From Streptomyces capillispiralis (GTDB lineage: Bacteria; Actinomycetota; Actinomycetes; Streptomycetales; Streptomycetaceae), in the NCBI RefSeq assembly GCF_007829875.1, contig NZ_VIWV01000001.1, positions 1,364,001 through 1,428,000 on the forward strand: a stretch of DNA of 64,000 bases, in the 5' to 3' direction. This document shows positions 43,240-52,800 of this stretch, piece after piece. Position 1 is the first letter of the stretch. Each line of letters begins with the position of its first letter. The translations under genes and the position numbers were made by a program. The notes below the pieces were generated by a model. It did no database searches, had not been told where the DNA came from, and saw only the letters and a list, made by a program, of their open reading frames with translations.

Positions 43240-43395
43240 AGGGTCGTCCTACTGCCCCGCACGCTCCACGCGGCGCCGAACCTGGTGATCCACCACATGA
43301 CGGCGCACCACTACTGCCCGCCCGAGGAGTTCTGCCGCGCGGTGGCACGGACGGCGGGGATCGCAACGGCCAGGGAACTGACCCCGGCCGAGTGA
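43240..43395 (+). pseudogene. 3' fragment of a small RHS-island gene
   Basis: Directly after the immunity stop, in another frame, the DNA encodes LLPRTLHAAPNLVIHHMTAH followed by HYCPPEEFCRAVARTAG and ends with TGA at 43393-43395. This resembles the C terminus of small Streptomyces proteins with a VLHYVxAHxYxPPxEFxxAV pattern. No start or upstream portion exists, so it is probably a truncated gene left by recombination at the toxin-immunity locus. The family match is from memory. Confidence 0.4.
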
Positions 43396-43625
43396 TCCAC
43401 GCCGGATCGTGGCCCCCGCACCCGCGGAAGGCCACGATCCGGCGGCCGGCCCCGTGCCGGTCGCTTCCTCGGCAGGTGCGACCACCGCGGCACACGGCGC
43501 ATGCATCCGGGTGTGATCCCCCCGTCGATGGGCCGCTGAGGTGAGATGTGTCCGCGACCGGCGCCGTACCGGGCAGACATCAGCGCATCCGGAACAGGGC
43601 ACTCGGCGGAAGCACTGATGTGCAG

Positions 43626-44795
43626 ATGACCGACAGTGAGAAGGGGTCGCGCATGCTTGGACCGCCGCAGGTGGTGGCCGCACCCGCCGGACTCGTCGAC
43701 GACCCTCCGACCGCGTCCGACGCCGCCCGGGGGGCCGACGCAGTCCTGCGGCAGTTCCTCGACGCGCGGCTGCGCCAGTCCCGTGCCGTCGATCCGGTCT
43801 TCGCCCGGGAGCTGGCCGACCGCCTGGGCGCGCTGGTCGTGCGGGGCGGCAAGCGGCTGCGTACGGCCTTCGCGTTCTGCGGCTGGCGGGCGGCGGGCGG
43901 CTCGGGCGACGCCGGCGCGGTGCTGCGCGTGGGGGCCGCCCTCGAACTGCTCCAGGCGTGCGCCCTCGTCCACGACGACGTGATGGACGGGTCGCTGCGC
44001 CGCCGGGGAGGCCCGGCCCTGCACGTCGAGCTGGCGCGCGGCCACTGGGCCGCGGGCCTGCACGGCTCCGCGGAGACGTTCGGGACCTCGGGCGCGGTGC
44101 TCGCCGGTGACCTGGCCCTCGCGTGGGCGGACGACCTGCTGACGGAGACGGCGCTCGGCACGCCGCACGGCAGGCGTCTGCACGAGGAGTGGCGGGCGAT
44201 GCGCACCGAGATGGTCGCCGGGCAGTACCGCGACCTGCACGCCCAGGCCACCCGCTCGGCGCGGGTGGACGAGGCGCTGGACATCGCCACCCTGAAGAGC
44301 GCCCTGTACACCGTCGCCCGGCCCCTCGCCCTGGGCGCGGCGCTGGCCGGCGCCGACGACCGCACCGCGGACGCGCTGCGGGCCGCCGGCCGGTGCGCCG
44401 GTCTGGCCTTCCAGCTCCGCGACGACCTCCTCGGCGCCTTCGGCGACCCGGCGCTGACCGGCAAGCCGGCCGACGACGACCTGCGGTCGCGCAAGCTCAC
44501 CTACCTCCTGGCCACGGCACTCCGACTCGCCGAGGCCACCGGGGACCGCCACGCGGCCGCCGTGCTCGCCCCGGACGCCGACGCGCGGCCGGAGCGCGCC
44601 GTCGAGCGGATGCGGGCGGTGATGGAACGCACCGGCGCCAGGGAGGCGGTGGAGGCGAAGATCGTGGAGCTGACGGCCCTGAGCCTCGAACACTTCGAGC
44701 GCGCGGGCGCCCGCCCCGCCGTGCGGCGCGAGTTCGCCGCGCTGGTCGAACGCGCGTCGGGCGTGGCTCCGCGCCGGGCCGAGGAGGTCGCGTGA
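43626..44795 (+). CDS. crtE: geranylgeranyl diphosphate synthase
   Basis: This 389-residue prenyltransferase condenses isopentenyl diphosphate onto allylic diphosphates to give the C20 precursor of carotenoids. The first Asp-rich motif is in LVHDDVMDGSLRRRGGPALH and the second in FQLRDDLLGAFGD; the GGKRLR substrate-binding motif is near residue 74. It opens the plus-strand carotenoid operon; its TGA overlaps the crtI GTG. ATG at 43626 gives a typical length. The upstream 230 bp presumably carry the light-regulated promoter, though no element could be assigned. Confidence 0.92.
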   Translation: MTDSEKGSRMLGPPQVVAAPAGLVDDPPTASDAARGADAVLRQFLDARLRQSRAVDPVFARELADRLGALVVRGGKRLRTAFAFCGWRAAGGSGDAGAVLRVGAALELLQACALVHDDVMDGSLRRRGGPALHVELARGHWAAGLHGSAETFGTSGAVLAGDLALAWADDLLTETALGTPHGRRLHEEWRAMRTEMVAGQYRDLHAQATRSARVDEALDIATLKSALYTVARPLALGAALAGADDRTADALRAAGRCAGLAFQLRDDLLGAFGDPALTGKPADDDLRSRKLTYLLATALRLAEATGDRHAAAVLAPDADARPERAVERMRAVMERTGAREAVEAKIVELTALSLEHFERAGARPAVRREFAALVERASGVAPRRAEEVA

Positions 44796-46363
44796 GGAGG
44801 GTGCCGGGGCGCACGGACCATGTGGTCGTGGTGGGGGCCGGCCTGTCCGGACTGGCCTGTGCCCTGCACCTGCTGGGCGCGGGCCGCAGGGTCACGGTCG
44901 TCGAACGGGACGGCGGCCCGGGCGGCCGGGCCGGCCGCGTGCGCCTGGGCGGCTACCAGGTGGACACCGGCCCGACGGTGCTGACCATGCCGCACCTGGC
45001 CGACGAGGCGTTCGCGGCCGTCGGGGACAGCCTGTACGACCGGGTCGAGCTGACGGCCCTGCATCCGGCCTACCGGGCGTGCTTCGCCGACGGCTCCTCG
45101 CTCGACGTGCACACCGACGGGGAGGCGATGGAGGCGGAGGTGCGGCGTTTCGCCGGGCCGGCGGAGGCGGCCGGGTACCGCGGGCTGCGGCAGTGGCTGG
45201 AGCGTCTGTACCGGGCGCAGATGCGCCGTTTCATCGACACGAACTTCGACTCCCCCTTCCAGCTGCTGCACCCGGACCTGGCCCGGCTGGCGGCGCTGGG
45301 CGGGTTCGGGCGGCTGGACGGCCGGATCGGCCGTTTCCTCTCCGACGAGCGCCTGCGCCGTGTCTTCTCCTTCCAGGCCCTGTACGCGGGTGTGGCCCCG
45401 GCGCGGGCGCTCGCGGCCTACGCGGTGATCGCGTACATGGACACCGTGGCGGGGGTCTGGTTCCCGAAGGGAGGCATGCACGCGCTGCCCCGGGCGATGG
45501 CCGACGCGGCGGCGGAGGCCGGTGCCGACCTGCGGTGGGCGGCCGAGGTGAGCACGCTGGAGCGTTCGGCGGGCCGGGTGCGGGCCGTCCGGCTGGCCTC
45601 CGGCGAGCGGATCCCGTGCGACGCGGTCGTCCTGACCTGCGAACTGCCCGCCGCCTACCGGCTGCTGGGCCGCACGCCCCGGCGTCCGGCGCGGCTGCGC
45701 CACTCGCCGTCCGCGGTGATCCTGCACGCCGGCACCGACCGCACCTGGTCCCACCTCGCCCACCACACGATCTCGTTCGGCGCCGCGTGGGAGCGCACGT
45801 TCGACGAGCTGACCCGCTCGGGCGAGCTGATGAGCGACCCGTCGCTGCTGATCACCCGCCCGACCACGCACGACCCCGGCCTGGCCCCGCCCGGCGGCCA
45901 TCTGCACTACGTGCTCGCCCCCTGCCCGAACACGACGGTCGGCCCCGGTGCGGCGGCCTGGCGGGACCTCGGCCCCCGCTACCGGGACCGGCTGGTCGGT
46001 GAACTGGAGCGCCGGGGCCTGGACGGGTTCGGGGCCAGTGTGCGGGAGGAGCTCCTGGTGACCCCGCTCGACTGGGCGGCCCAGGGCCATGCGGCGGGCA
46101 GCCCCTTCTCCGTGGCCCACACCTTCGCCCAGACCGGTCCGTTCCGGCCGCGCAACCTCGTGCGCGGGCTGGAGAACGTGGTCCTCGCGGGCTGCGGGAC
46201 CACTCCCGGTGTCGGGGTGCCGACGGTGCTCATCAGCGGCAAGCTCGCCGCCGCCCGCGTCACCGGCGGCCCCGGCCGTCGTGCCGCGGGCGCGCGTACG
46301 CCCGTGACGGCTGTTCCCGCGCCCTCCGCCTCTACCCCGGCAGGTGCTGATGACCCGTCGTGA
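44792..46363 (+). CDS. crtI: phytoene desaturase
   Basis: The 523-residue FAD enzyme desaturates phytoene to lycopene. The Rossmann FAD motif is [20 protein letters not shown] (about residue 14) with [12 protein letters not shown], and the C-terminal signature is [23 protein letters not shown] at 44792 overlaps the crtE stop and has GAGGAGG at 5 nt; a GTG nine bases later is a weaker alternative. Its end overlaps the crtB start by 14 bp. The gene order E-I-B is that of Streptomyces isorenieratene clusters. Confidence 0.9.
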   Translation: MRRVPGRTDHVVVVGAGLSGLACALHLLGAGRRVTVVERDGGPGGRAGRVRLGGYQVDTGPTVLTMPHLADEAFAAVGDSLYDRVELTALHPAYRACFADGSSLDVHTDGEAMEAEVRRFAGPAEAAGYRGLRQWLERLYRAQMRRFIDTNFDSPFQLLHPDLARLAALGGFGRLDGRIGRFLSDERLRRVFSFQALYAGVAPARALAAYAVIAYMDTVAGVWFPKGGMHALPRAMADAAAEAGADLRWAAEVSTLERSAGRVRAVRLASGERIPCDAVVLTCELPAAYRLLGRTPRRPARLRHSPSAVILHAGTDRTWSHLAHHTISFGAAWERTFDELTRSGELMSDPSLLITRPTTHDPGLAPPGGHLHYVLAPCPNTTVGPGAAAWRDLGPRYRDRLVGELERRGLDGFGASVREELLVTPLDWAAQGHAAGSPFSVAHTFAQTGPFRPRNLVRGLENVVLAGCGTTPGVGVPTVLISGKLAAARVTGGPGRRAAGARTPVTAVPAPSASTPAGADDPS

Positions 46364-47342
46364 ACTGGACGCGGCCGGGATCACCGATCCCGCGCTGCGC
46401 GCCGCCTACACCCGGTGCCGGCGGCTCAACGCCCGCCACGGCAGGACGTACTTCCTGGCCACCCGTCTGCTGCCGCTGGAACGCCGGTCGGCGGTGCACG
46501 CCCTGTACGGCTTCGCCCGCTGGGCCGACGACATCGTGGACGACCTCGACCGGCACCGGACGCCCGACGCGCGCGACCGGCTGCTGCGCCGTCTGGAGCA
46601 CGGCCTGGCGGGCGCGCTGCGGGCCGGCGGCGGGGACGAGCCCGTGGTGCGGGCCGTGGCCCACACCGCCGACCGGTACGCCATCGAGCACGAGCTCTTC
46701 GCCGACTTCCTGTCCTCGATGCGCGCCGACCTGACGGTGACGGAGTACCCCACCTACGCGGACCTCCAGGGCTATGTGCACGGTTCGGCCGCGGTGATCG
46801 GGCTGCAGATGCTCCCGGTGCTGGGGACGGTCGTACCCCGCGAGGAGGCGGCACCGCACGCGGCGGCCCTCGGGGTGGCGTTCCAGCTCACCAACTTCCT
46901 GCGGGACGTGGGCGAGGACCTCGACCGCGGCCGCGTCTACCTGCCCGGGGACCTGCTCGCCGCCCACGGTGTGGACCGGCCGCTCCTGGAGTGGAGCCGG
47001 CGCACCGGGCGCCGCGACCCGCGGATCCGCGCGGCCCTCGTCGCGGCGGAGGCCATGACGCGGGAGGTCTACCGGGCGGCGCAGCCGGGCATCGCCCTGC
47101 TCGACCCGCGGGTGCGCCCGTGCATCCGGACCGCGTTCACCCTGTACGGCGGCATCCTCGACGCGATCGCGGCGCAGGACTACGACGTGCTGCACCACCG
47201 TGCGGTGGTGTCCCGGCGGCGGCGGGCGGCCACGGCCGCGGGCGGAGCGCTGGCCGTGGCCGGTGCCCGGTGGCACGCCCGCGTCCCGCGCCGGGCGGTG
47301 GCGGCGGCTCCGGTCGCCGAGCGGAAGGAGACGATGCGGTGA
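46350..47342 (+). CDS. crtB: phytoene synthase
   Basis: The 330-residue squalene/phytoene synthase joins two geranylgeranyl diphosphates into phytoene. Asp-rich motifs are [13 protein letters not shown] (about residue 55) and [20 protein letters not shown] (about 180), plus the [11 protein letters not shown] substrate region. ATG at 46350 begins [11 protein letters not shown], typical for the family; GTG at 46344 is an alternative two codons upstream. Its stop overlaps the GTG of the Rieske gene (GTGA). Confidence 0.92.
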   Translation: MTRRELDAAGITDPALRAAYTRCRRLNARHGRTYFLATRLLPLERRSAVHALYGFARWADDIVDDLDRHRTPDARDRLLRRLEHGLAGALRAGGGDEPVVRAVAHTADRYAIEHELFADFLSSMRADLTVTEYPTYADLQGYVHGSAAVIGLQMLPVLGTVVPREEAAPHAAALGVAFQLTNFLRDVGEDLDRGRVYLPGDLLAAHGVDRPLLEWSRRTGRRDPRIRAALVAAEAMTREVYRAAQPGIALLDPRVRPCIRTAFTLYGGILDAIAAQDYDVLHHRAVVSRRRRAATAAGGALAVAGARWHARVPRRAVAAAPVAERKETMR

Positions 47343-48352
47343 GGGGGCGATCGGGTGGCGGGGCGCGCTGGACGCCACCGTTGCGGCGCCGGCGTCACGG
47401 CCCGGACTGGGCGGCTCAGACGCCGACCTGGCACCGGGCGAGGCCGGCGCTCATCGCCGACGCCCTCAAGCGCGCGTCCGCCCGCCCGTCCGGCAACTGG
47501 TTCGTGGTCGGTGCCTCCCGGGCCCTGCGCGCCGCGGACCGCCCGTACGGCAGGACGGTCGGTGGCACGGAGGTCGTGCTGTGGCGCTCCGGCACGGGTG
47601 AGCTGCGGGCGGGTCCGGGCGCGTGCCCGCATCTCGGTGCTCCGCTGCGTGACAGCCGGGTGGTGTGCGGCACGCTGGTGTGCCACTGGCACGGGCTGGC
47701 CCTCGAGGGGGCGCCGTTCGCCGGGTGGCAGCCGTTCCCGGTGCACGACGACGGCGTGCTGGTGTGGGTGCGCCTGGACGAGGTGGGCGGTGAAGAGCCC
47801 ACCGAGGGTCCCGTCGTCCCCGTACGGCCCGTGGCGGGCAGCGGGGTGGACGCCGTGTTCACGGCGGTGGGGCGGTGCGAGCCCCAGGACGTCGTGGCCA
47901 ACCGGCTCGATCCGTGGCACGGCTCGTGGTTCCACCCCTACTCGTTCGTCGACCTGTCGGTGGCACGGGAACCCCGGGGCGAGGAGGACGACGCCTTCGT
48001 CGTCGACGTCTCCTTCCGGGTGGCCGGGCGTCTGGTGGTGCCGGTGCGGGCCGAGTTCACCGCGCCGGAGCCGCGTACGGTCGTCATGCGCATCACCGAC
48101 GGCGAGGGGGCCACGTCCGTGGTGGAGACCCACGCGACGCCGCTGACCGGCAGGGACGACGAACGGCCTCGGACGGCCGTGGTCGAGGCGGTCGTCGCCG
48201 CCTCGGACCGGCGCGGTTTCGCGCTGGCCAGGGCCGCCGCCCCGGTGCTGCGTCCCTTGATGCGGCGTACGGCCGGGCGGCTGTGGCGCGACGACCTGGC
48301 CTACGCCGAACGGCGCTGGGCGCTGCGCAGCACCGGACGGTTCCCCGGATGA
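47339..48352 (+). CDS. Rieske [2Fe-2S] protein (DUF5914 type) of the carotenoid operon
   Basis: This 337-residue protein has a Rieske domain at residues about 45-150 with both ligand pairs: CPHLGAPL and CHWHGLAL. The C-terminal half ([24 protein letters not shown] and following) contains conserved Asp, His and Trp residues that could bind a mononuclear iron, as in Rieske oxygenases; it corresponds to what databases call DUF5914. It is coupled to crtB by a 4-bp overlap, which ties it to carotenoid synthesis, perhaps ring or end-group oxidation. It occupies the place of crtV in the S. griseus and S. coelicolor clusters. The reaction is unknown. Confidence 0.8.
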   Translation: MRGRSGGGARWTPPLRRRRHGPDWAAQTPTWHRARPALIADALKRASARPSGNWFVVGASRALRAADRPYGRTVGGTEVVLWRSGTGELRAGPGACPHLGAPLRDSRVVCGTLVCHWHGLALEGAPFAGWQPFPVHDDGVLVWVRLDEVGGEEPTEGPVVPVRPVAGSGVDAVFTAVGRCEPQDVVANRLDPWHGSWFHPYSFVDLSVAREPRGEEDDAFVVDVSFRVAGRLVVPVRAEFTAPEPRTVVMRITDGEGATSVVETHATPLTGRDDERPRTAVVEAVVAASDRRGFALARAAAPVLRPLMRRTAGRLWRDDLAYAERRWALRSTGRFPG

Positions 48353-48355
48353 TCC

Positions 48356-48383
48356 GCGCCGGGGGCTTACGGGCCCCCGGCGC
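48356..48383. terminator. bidirectional terminator between carotenoid operons
   Basis: GCGCCGGGGGC (48356-48366) and GCCCCCGGCGC (48373-48383) form an 11-bp perfect stem with a 6-nt loop between the convergent Rieske and crtU genes. Confidence 0.75.
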
Positions 48384-48398
48384 ACCGCCGGCCGTCGG

Positions 48399-49967
48399 TC
48401 AGGGGGACGGGTGGTGGTCCGCGAGGGCGCCGAGTGCCCGCAGCACGGGGGAACGGCCCGCCCGGGGGACCGTCCACAGCACCTGGCCGCGTACGCCCCA
48501 GTCGCCGAGGAGGGCGTTCGCCGCGAGGAAGCCGGTGGTGGCGGCCCGTTCCATGAGGGCGACCGGCAGGTCGCAGCGGATCGCGTCCCCGGCGAGGGTC
48601 AGCCACCGGTGGGGGGTGCGGACGGTGGGGCGCCGGTGGTGCGAACCGACCGGGAAGAGCGGGCAGTCCGCCCGCCACTCGTGCCGGGCGTCGACGACGC
48701 GCGCCGCACCGGTCTCCGGGTAGACCCGGTGCAGCCGGTCCACGAGCATGTCCCGCACCTCCTTCGGTTCGGCCACGGGGTCCACGGCGTAGGCGTGCAG
48801 TTCCACCACCGAGCCCCCGGTCCGCGCCGCCCAGCGGGCGGCTTCGCCCTCGTACCGCTCCAGGACGCTGATGTTGTCCAGGCCGTCGTAGCCGCTGGTG
48901 CCGAGGAAGCCGGGGCGGTCGTGGCGGACCGGGCGGTCGAGCCAGAGCCGGGAGACGAGGAAGGGCGGGGCGGTGCGCAGGGCGGCGATGTCGTCGCGCC
49001 AGGCGGCCGTGCCCAGTGCGGGGGACGCGTCGACGATCCGGCGCAGTCCGCCGGTGTCGGCGGCGAGCACCACGGCCCGGTGGCGGTGGACGCCGGTGCC
49101 GGTGCGCACCTCCGCGCCTCCGCCGTCGTGGGGGCGCACCTCGTGCACGGGGACGCCGGTGCGGACGTCGGCTCCGAGCCGTCGGAGGTAGTCGCCGAGC
49201 GGCTCCCACAGTGCCTGCGGGAACGGCTCGTCCGGCACGTCGAAGAGCAGTCCCTCCGCGGATCCGAGGAAGTAGATGTGGAACATCAGCAGCAGTTCGG
49301 CGGCGGACAGTTCGCGCGGGTCGGCGAAGAAGCTGCGCGAGAACACCTCGAAGGCCAGGTGGTGCGCGGCTTCGGGGAAGCGCACGCGCTCCAGGAAGCC
49401 GGTGGCGCTGACCTCGTCGAAGCGCTCGTACACCTCGGGCACGCGCACGTCGAGGAGCGGCAGGGCCGCCCGGGCGTTCAGGGCGGCCAGGTCACGCCAG
49501 CCGAAGGTGGGGCTCAGGGCGACGAAGCCGAGCGCGCTGAACGGCGGGGTCCTCGGGACGCGGGCGAAGCTGTCGGTCAGGCCGCCGCTGTGCCGCAGGG
49601 GGTAGTCGGGCAGCGGGGTGAGCCGGGCGAGCGCGGGGTCGGTGCGGCGGAGCAGGCCGCGGAGGTTGTAGTACTGGCGGAAGAAGGCGTGGAAACCGCG
49701 GGTCATGGTCACCTGCGAGCCGTCCACGAGCGTGGTGCGCCGGCCGGACAGCCGACCGCCGAGGGAGTCCTCCCGCTCGTAGAGGGTGACGCGGGCGCCG
49801 CGTTCGGCCAGCAGGGTGGCCGCGGCGAGTCCGGCGATGCCGCCGCCGATCACACCGACGGACGGCGCGTCGCCGTGCGGGAGGCGGTTCCTTCCGGGTG
49901 GGGGGTGGAGGATCTCGGCCTTGCGGTCGCGGCCGCGTCGCGCGGCGGGGCCGGGGCGGGCGTTCAC
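48399..49967 (-). CDS. crtU: beta-carotene desaturase/methyltransferase (isorenieratene synthase)
   Basis: The 522-residue FAD protein converts the beta-ionone rings of beta-carotene to the aromatic phi-rings of isorenieratene by desaturation and methyl migration. The FAD motif is SVGVIGGGIAGLAAATLLAERGARV in about residues 36-60, with YEREDSLGGRLSGRR. The family-typical TMTRGFHAFFRQYYNLRGLL follows near 88, and LTLAGDAIRCDLPVALMERA near the end. GTG at 49967 has AAGGAG 8 nt upstream. It is the second gene of a crtY-crtU operon (25-bp gap). Confidence 0.88.
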   Translation of the reverse strand: MNARPGPAARRGRDRKAEILHPPPGRNRLPHGDAPSVGVIGGGIAGLAAATLLAERGARVTLYEREDSLGGRLSGRRTTLVDGSQVTMTRGFHAFFRQYYNLRGLLRRTDPALARLTPLPDYPLRHSGGLTDSFARVPRTPPFSALGFVALSPTFGWRDLAALNARAALPLLDVRVPEVYERFDEVSATGFLERVRFPEAAHHLAFEVFSRSFFADPRELSAAELLLMFHIYFLGSAEGLLFDVPDEPFPQALWEPLGDYLRRLGADVRTGVPVHEVRPHDGGGAEVRTGTGVHRHRAVVLAADTGGLRRIVDASPALGTAAWRDDIAALRTAPPFLVSRLWLDRPVRHDRPGFLGTSGYDGLDNISVLERYEGEAARWAARTGGSVVELHAYAVDPVAEPKEVRDMLVDRLHRVYPETGAARVVDARHEWRADCPLFPVGSHHRRPTVRTPHRWLTLAGDAIRCDLPVALMERAATTGFLAANALLGDWGVRGQVLWTVPRAGRSPVLRALGALADHHPSP

Positions 49968-49992
49968 CGGCCGTGCTCCTTTGCCTCGGGGC

Positions 49993-51231
49993 TCATCGGT
50001 GGCTCTCTCCGTTTCGTGCGGGGGGCCGGGAAGGGTGTGAACGGCGGGGCAGGAAGGGCAGTTCGGCTGCCGTGCGGAGCATCGGCCAGACGGGGGTGCG
50101 CAGCCCGATGCTCCCTTCCTCCGCCGGTGTGGTGGCGCCGTCGAGGAAGCGCAGCAGGCGTTCGGGCGGGACGCGGCGGAACAGCCTGGTGAAGAAGTCC
50201 GGTCCGTTGATCCGCCCGGTGTCCAGGGCGCGCAGCAGTACCGCGTCCATGGCCAGCGCCCGTCGCCCGTGCGGCGGGGGCACGGTCCCGTGTCCGTCGC
50301 GCAGGGCGGCGGCGATGGCCCTGCTCTGCCGTTGCACGGCGGCGAAGGTGTAGCCGGTGGCCGGACGGGTCGCGCCGCCGGCGGTGCCGATGCGGAAGAC
50401 GGCCTTCCCGGTGCGGAGGGGGAAGCGGGCGTCGGTCATGGGGATGACGCCCTGCTCCGTCCGCTCCACGGTGAACGCGCCGAGTCCGAGGACGTCGTGG
50501 CAGTAGTGGCCGAGTGCCGCCTCGTAGGCGTCGGTGGTCAGCGGGGTGCGGGAGAACTCGGTGTACTCCACGAGCGCCCGGTCCGGGGCCAGCGGCAGCA
50601 CGTAGCCGAAGGCGAGCCCGTGCGCGGGCTGGGGCACCCGGAAGTCCATCAGGTCGGCGACCGCCGGGTCGAACCGTGCGGCGTCGGTGTGCACGAACCA
50701 GCCGCGGAAGTGCTGGAGCATCCGCGTCCGGGCGGGCGGCAGGCCGGGCAGCGGACGCGAGTCGAACACGCGCCGGGCGCGCAGGGTCAGGTGCCGGCCC
50801 GTGGGGAGCGTGCACCGGACCACCGCGCCTCCGGGCACGTCGCGTACGGTGTCCGCCGTCGCGCGCAGGAGGCGCCCGCCCGGTGAGCGGGCCAGGAGCG
50901 AGTGGACGCGCTGTTCGAAGGCCGTGGAGCGCACCATGCGGTAGGTGAAGGGGGCCGGGTCGACGGTGACCCGCCGGCCGTCGGCACCGTGCACGCGCAG
51001 CACGGACCAGGACGCGCAGACGACGTCGTCGAGGTCGCCGCGGCCGGTGTCCCAGTAGCACCAGGTGCGTTCGGCTGGGCGCGGTGGTCCGTCCGGCGGC
51101 TCGACCACGGTCACGGTGGCGCCCGTCCCGGTGAGCCGGTGCGCGAGGCTGAGACCGGCCGCGCCGCCACCGAGGATGACCACGTCGGACGTGTCCGATG
51201 TGCCGGACGTGCCGCCGGGGGGAGGTGTCAC
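49993..51231 (-). CDS. crtY: lycopene beta-cyclase
   Basis: The 412-residue flavoprotein cyclises both ends of lycopene to beta-carotene. The dinucleotide motif VVILGGGAAGLSLAHRL is near residue 18; RTWCYWDTG, QHFRGWFVHTD, DFRVPQ and GGATRPATGYTFAAVQRQ are family signatures. It precedes crtU. In S. griseus crtT lies between the two genes; here nothing does. The GTG at 51231 has no strong ribosome-binding site, and the frame remains open a little upstream, so the start is less certain. Confidence 0.9.
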   Translation of the reverse strand: MTPPPGGTSGTSDTSDVVILGGGAAGLSLAHRLTGTGATVTVVEPPDGPPRPAERTWCYWDTGRGDLDDVVCASWSVLRVHGADGRRVTVDPAPFTYRMVRSTAFEQRVHSLLARSPGGRLLRATADTVRDVPGGAVVRCTLPTGRHLTLRARRVFDSRPLPGLPPARTRMLQHFRGWFVHTDAARFDPAVADLMDFRVPQPAHGLAFGYVLPLAPDRALVEYTEFSRTPLTTDAYEAALGHYCHDVLGLGAFTVERTEQGVIPMTDARFPLRTGKAVFRIGTAGGATRPATGYTFAAVQRQSRAIAAALRDGHGTVPPPHGRRALAMDAVLLRALDTGRINGPDFFTRLFRRVPPERLLRFLDGATTPAEEGSIGLRTPVWPMLRTAAELPFLPRRSHPSRPPARNGESHR

Positions 51232-51620
51232 CGGGGCCGCCGCTCGTTGCGGCGCGGGGCGGTGGGCGGCGGGTTCGGGGCGGGGGTGGTGAGGGGCGGG
51301 TGAGTGCGCCCGGGGGCCGGTCCGTCGGTGGTGGCATCACCCGGGGCACCGGTGGCACCGGCCACCGGGGCGTGTGCGCCGCTCACTTCCACGCTTCACT
51401 CCGGATACGGGTCGGGGAGTCACATCGGATCGTTCACTGCTTCCGGCCGACGGCCCGCCGCGGATGCGGTGGGGCGCGGATGCGGCGGGGCGCGGCCGGC
51501 ACCGCCGGTCGCCCGTCGGCGGAGTGCGGCCGCGACCGCGACCGCGACCGCCGGCCCAGCGGACCACGTTCCCCCTGCGGATGTCAGGCACCACGGCCGA
51601 GTGCCCCGGACGACCACGCC
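51232..51620. other. intergenic region upstream of crtY
   Basis: No gene is supported in these 389 bp. It must contain the crtY promoter and the 3' end of the litR transcript. The stretch at about 51385-51440 is slightly A+T-richer and is the likely promoter region. No vegetative promoter is obvious, consistent with use of an alternative sigma factor such as LitS in related clusters. Confidence 0.4.
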
Positions 51621-52637
51621 TCAACGGGCGACCACCGACTCCAGGGCGGCGACGGCTTCGGCGAGCCCCGCCGGACGCGCCAGTCCGGCCACCGTCTGCC
51701 CCGCCCAGCCCGGCCCGAGGGTCAGCACGACCGGCCTGCGACGGGCACCGCGCACGCCCCACTCCATGCCGGCGACGTGCTGGGCCAGCGGCCGGCTCGC
51801 GGTGGTGCGGGACTGCGCCCACAGTCCCACGGCGGCCGGCCCGGTCCGCCGTACCGCCGCGACCAGGGACTCCACGGGCAGGGCGCCGCCGAACATGCGC
51901 ACCGGGACGCCGCGTTCGGTGAGCGCGGCGGACAGCACTTCCAGCGGGAGCGTGTGGTTCTCCCCCGGCACGCAGGCGAGCACCGTGGTGGCGCCGGGGC
52001 GGTCGGCGACCGTGGCGGGCGTGGTGCGCCGCAGCGCGCCGGAGACGTGCCAGGACAGGAAGTGCTCGACCTCGACGTACCTCTCGCCCGACGACTCCCA
52101 CTTGCGGCCGACGGCCTGCAGCGTGGGCACGATCACCTCGGTCCAGGCGGCGACCAGTCCGTGGTCGGTGATGGCGGCGAGCAGGAGCCGGTCCAGGGCT
52201 GCGGCGTCGAGGCGCAGCGCCGCGCGGGCGATGCCCTTGCACTCCTGGCGCACGTCACCGAGCCGCAGCCCGCTGCCCGCCCGGCTGCGGGCCGGCGGCC
52301 GCCGTGACCCGGCGGCCGTCTCGCGGGCCGGGGCCCTGCGCTCCGGGGTCGGGGGCGGCGGCTCCTCGCCGCGTGCCAGGCGCGCGGCCTCGGCCGGGGG
52401 CAGTCCGGTCGCCGTCAGCGCGCACATCCGCTCCAGCCGTGCCACGTCCCCGGCGGTCCAGCGCCGGTGCCGGCCACCGGTGCGGTCCTCGGGGCCGAGC
52501 CCGTAGCGGCGGTCCCACGTGCGGACGGTGGTGGGAGCCACCCCCAGACGCCGTGCCACCTCGCCGGTGGTCAGCCCGCCGCCCGGCGGGACGCGCTCGC
52601 CGTCCCCCTGCTCACCGTTGCCCGTCAACGCGCTCAT
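51621..52637 (-). CDS. litR: LitR/CarH-type light-responsive MerR regulator
   Basis: This 338-residue protein has an N-terminal MerR helix-turn-helix (LTTGEVARRLGVAPTTVRTWDRRYGLGP) with wing (RTGGRHRRWTAGDVARLERM), a Pro/Arg-rich linker, a four-helix segment (about 155-230) and a B12-binding domain (about 240-338). CPGENH-like sequence (VPGENHTLPLEVLSAALTERG) offers the His expected to ligate cobalt of adenosylcobalamin. LitR represses in the dark and is inactivated by light, switching carotenoid genes. ATG at 52637 begins MSALTGNG; longer starts add unlikely sequence. The litS sigma gene usually next to it is not intact here. Confidence 0.88.
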   Translation of the reverse strand: MSALTGNGEQGDGERVPPGGGLTTGEVARRLGVAPTTVRTWDRRYGLGPEDRTGGRHRRWTAGDVARLERMCALTATGLPPAEAARLARGEEPPPPTPERRAPARETAAGSRRPPARSRAGSGLRLGDVRQECKGIARAALRLDAAALDRLLLAAITDHGLVAAWTEVIVPTLQAVGRKWESSGERYVEVEHFLSWHVSGALRRTTPATVADRPGATTVLACVPGENHTLPLEVLSAALTERGVPVRMFGGALPVESLVAAVRRTGPAAVGLWAQSRTTASRPLAQHVAGMEWGVRGARRRPVVLTLGPGWAGQTVAGLARPAGLAEAVAALESVVAR

Positions 52638-52648
52638 CACCCCACTGT

Positions 52649-52667
52649 ACGACGCACAAACGACGCA
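52649..52667. promoter_or_regulatory. 11-bp-phased direct repeats before litR
   Basis: ACGACGCA occurs at 52649-52656 and 52660-52667, exactly 11 bp apart, starting 12 bp upstream of the litR start codon. Tetrameric CarH/LitR proteins bind arrays of direct repeats spaced by one helical turn (about 11 bp), so this is a candidate autoregulatory operator. Confidence 0.5.
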
Positions 52668-52800
52668 GGTCGTCCGCGTCGTCCGGTGCCTCCCACACTG
52701 GGGCCACACGCACGGCAGGCCGGGCGGAGCAGGCCGTCGGACGTGCCGATCGGCGGGCGGACCTCCGTCCCGCGCGACGCACGGCAGGAGGAGTCAGGCC

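Noticed and set aside
43230..43544. 104-residue ORF after the immunity gene
   Set aside because: The composition is Pro/Arg-rich without motif or ribosome-binding site; the recognisable peptide is in another frame (43240-43395).
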